NCBI GenBank assembly: GCA_010024215.1
Contig: RGHK01000050.1
Coordinates: 1 to 6,600, forward strand
Source of the DNA: Pseudomonadota bacterium
Lineage (GTDB): Bacteria > Pseudomonadota > Gammaproteobacteria > Magnimaribacterales > D2472
Direction of reading: 5' to 3'
Length of the DNA: 6,600 nucleotides
Part shown: one piece after another, positions 6,051-6,600 of the stretch
How the letters are laid out: the number at the start of each line of letters is the position of its first letter
Position numbering within the stretch: the first letter of the stretch is position 1
Position numbers and translations under genes: made by a program
The notes under the pieces: generated by a model
Database searches by the model: none
Seen by the model: the letters and a program-made list of their open reading frames with translations, nothing else
Told to the model about the DNA's origin: nothing

Positions 6051-6555
6051 TAATATGAAGATAATTAAAAAATTTCAGTTGCTGTTTATCTTGCTATTTA
6101 GCGTAATTGCAAGTGCTGATTATTTAATCATACCGTCAGATGAAGACCTAAAGATGCCTCTTCCATTACCTTATGATGGCAAAGAATATTCAGAAAAAAA
6201 TATTAAAACGTTCATCGAAAATACTATTGCAGAATCAAAACAACCAATAATTATTTTTGGTGGTAATTGGTGTGCGGATTGCAGAATATTAGACGGCACT
6301 TTTGAATTGCCTACTGTTAAAGAATTTATGCAAGCTAAATATAGAATCCTTCATATAGATGTAGGTCGTTATGAGAGAAATATGCATTTATTTAGTTTTT
6401 TTGGGATACCAAAAGAGGAAGGAGTCCCAAGAGTACTTGTTTTTGATAAGCAGAAAAATTTACTTAATGCACCTTCATCTAAAGAGTGGACAACAGCAAG
6501 AGATAGAAAAAAACAAGAAATTTTTAATTACTTTCAAGACCTAGTTGCTGATTAA
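6043..6555 (+). CDS. Exported thioredoxin-fold protein, WCADC active site
   Basis: A 170-residue protein with an N-terminal signal peptide: basic residues (KIIKK), a hydrophobic stretch (about 11-23) and an AxA cleavage site at A23-S24-A25 before D26. The mature thioredoxin-like domain has IIIFGGNWCADCR (69-81), with redox cysteines C77 and C80, and a cis-proline motif G127-V128-P129. Between them is FRILHIDVG-type strand sequence (here KYRILHIDVGRYERN, 99-113), normal for thioredoxin-like folds. It should act as a periplasmic or membrane-anchored thiol-disulfide protein; whether it reduces or oxidises partners is not clear. A second start at 6055 gives MKIIKKFQ, a more standard signal peptide, and neither start has a good Shine-Dalgarno sequence (only AAAGA 4 nt before 6043). 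No redox partner such as DsbD is seen nearby. Confidence 0.82.
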   Translation: MHNNMKIIKKFQLLFILLFSVIASADYLIIPSDEDLKMPLPLPYDGKEYSEKNIKTFIENTIAESKQPIIIFGGNWCADCRILDGTFELPTVKEFMQAKYRILHIDVGRYERNMHLFSFFGIPKEEGVPRVLVFDKQKNLLNAPSSKEWTTARDRKKQEIFNYFQDLVAD

Positions 6556-6579
6556 GTTTATACATAGACTATCAACATT

Positions 6580-6600
6580 ATGAAAAAACCTTCATCAAAT
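6580..6600 (+). CDS. Possible start of next gene (partial)
   Basis: An ATG 24 bp after the thioredoxin-like stop opens a frame reading MKKPSSN to the window edge, in the same direction. The lysine-rich start looks like a real N-terminus and the spacing suits a co-transcribed gene. There is no clear Shine-Dalgarno sequence, and seven codons cannot identify a product. Confidence 0.35.

Noticed and set aside
1..6600. Mobile element, CRISPR array, tRNA/rRNA, toxin-antitoxin or defence system
   Set aside because: No transposase, terminal repeats, spaced direct repeats, cloverleaf or defence domains were seen. All substantial coding sequence belongs to recognisable housekeeping or metabolic families.

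Overview
The window is AT-rich (roughly one third G+C by eye), tightly packed and single-stranded in short runs. It holds seven complete protein genes and probably the first codons of an eighth. An exonuclease I (SbcB) gene, an enzyme typical of Gammaproteobacteria, together with the low G+C, short intergenic gaps and many fatty-acid-type oxidoreductases, suggests a streamlined, probably marine gammaproteobacterium (for example the SAR86 type). That placement is an inference, not a phylogenetic result.

Layout: a hairpin terminator (37-62) closes a leftward two-gene unit. In that unit an ACAD10/11-like acyl-CoA dehydrogenase (2691 to 1471) is followed with no gap by exonuclease I (1470 to 67), which starts with TTG directly after the dehydrogenase stop codon. 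A divergent control region (2692-2835) with an imperfect ACACT/AGTGT dyad separates this unit from a rightward LysR-type regulator of the NahR/DntR type (2836-3738). A leftward RhlG-like short-chain dehydrogenase (4544 to 3747) runs tail-to-tail with the regulator. Divergent from it is a rightward CaCA-family cation/Ca2+ exchanger (4672-5616), whose 3' end overlaps by 24 bp the end of a leftward small four-helix membrane protein of DUF4345 type (5994 to 5593). A rightward exported thioredoxin-fold protein with a WCADC active site follows (6043-6555). The last 21 bases look like the start of another gene.

How the genes may work together: the regulator, the dehydrogenase it faces and the RhlG-like reductase plausibly form a small acyl-CoA or hydroxyacid metabolism locus, with the regulator acting on the shared control region. 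Exonuclease I appears to be a housekeeping DNA-repair gene riding on the dehydrogenase transcript. The exchanger, the DUF4345 protein and the thioredoxin-like protein are envelope proteins with no evident shared pathway.

I see no mobile element, CRISPR array, tRNA, rRNA or defence system. Nothing here amounts to a clearly new system. The points most worth a second look are the zero-gap TTG start of exonuclease I, the Asp in place of the catalytic Glu in the stand-alone dehydrogenase, the dyad overlapping a consensus -10 box, and the Asn at a key ion-site position of the exchanger.
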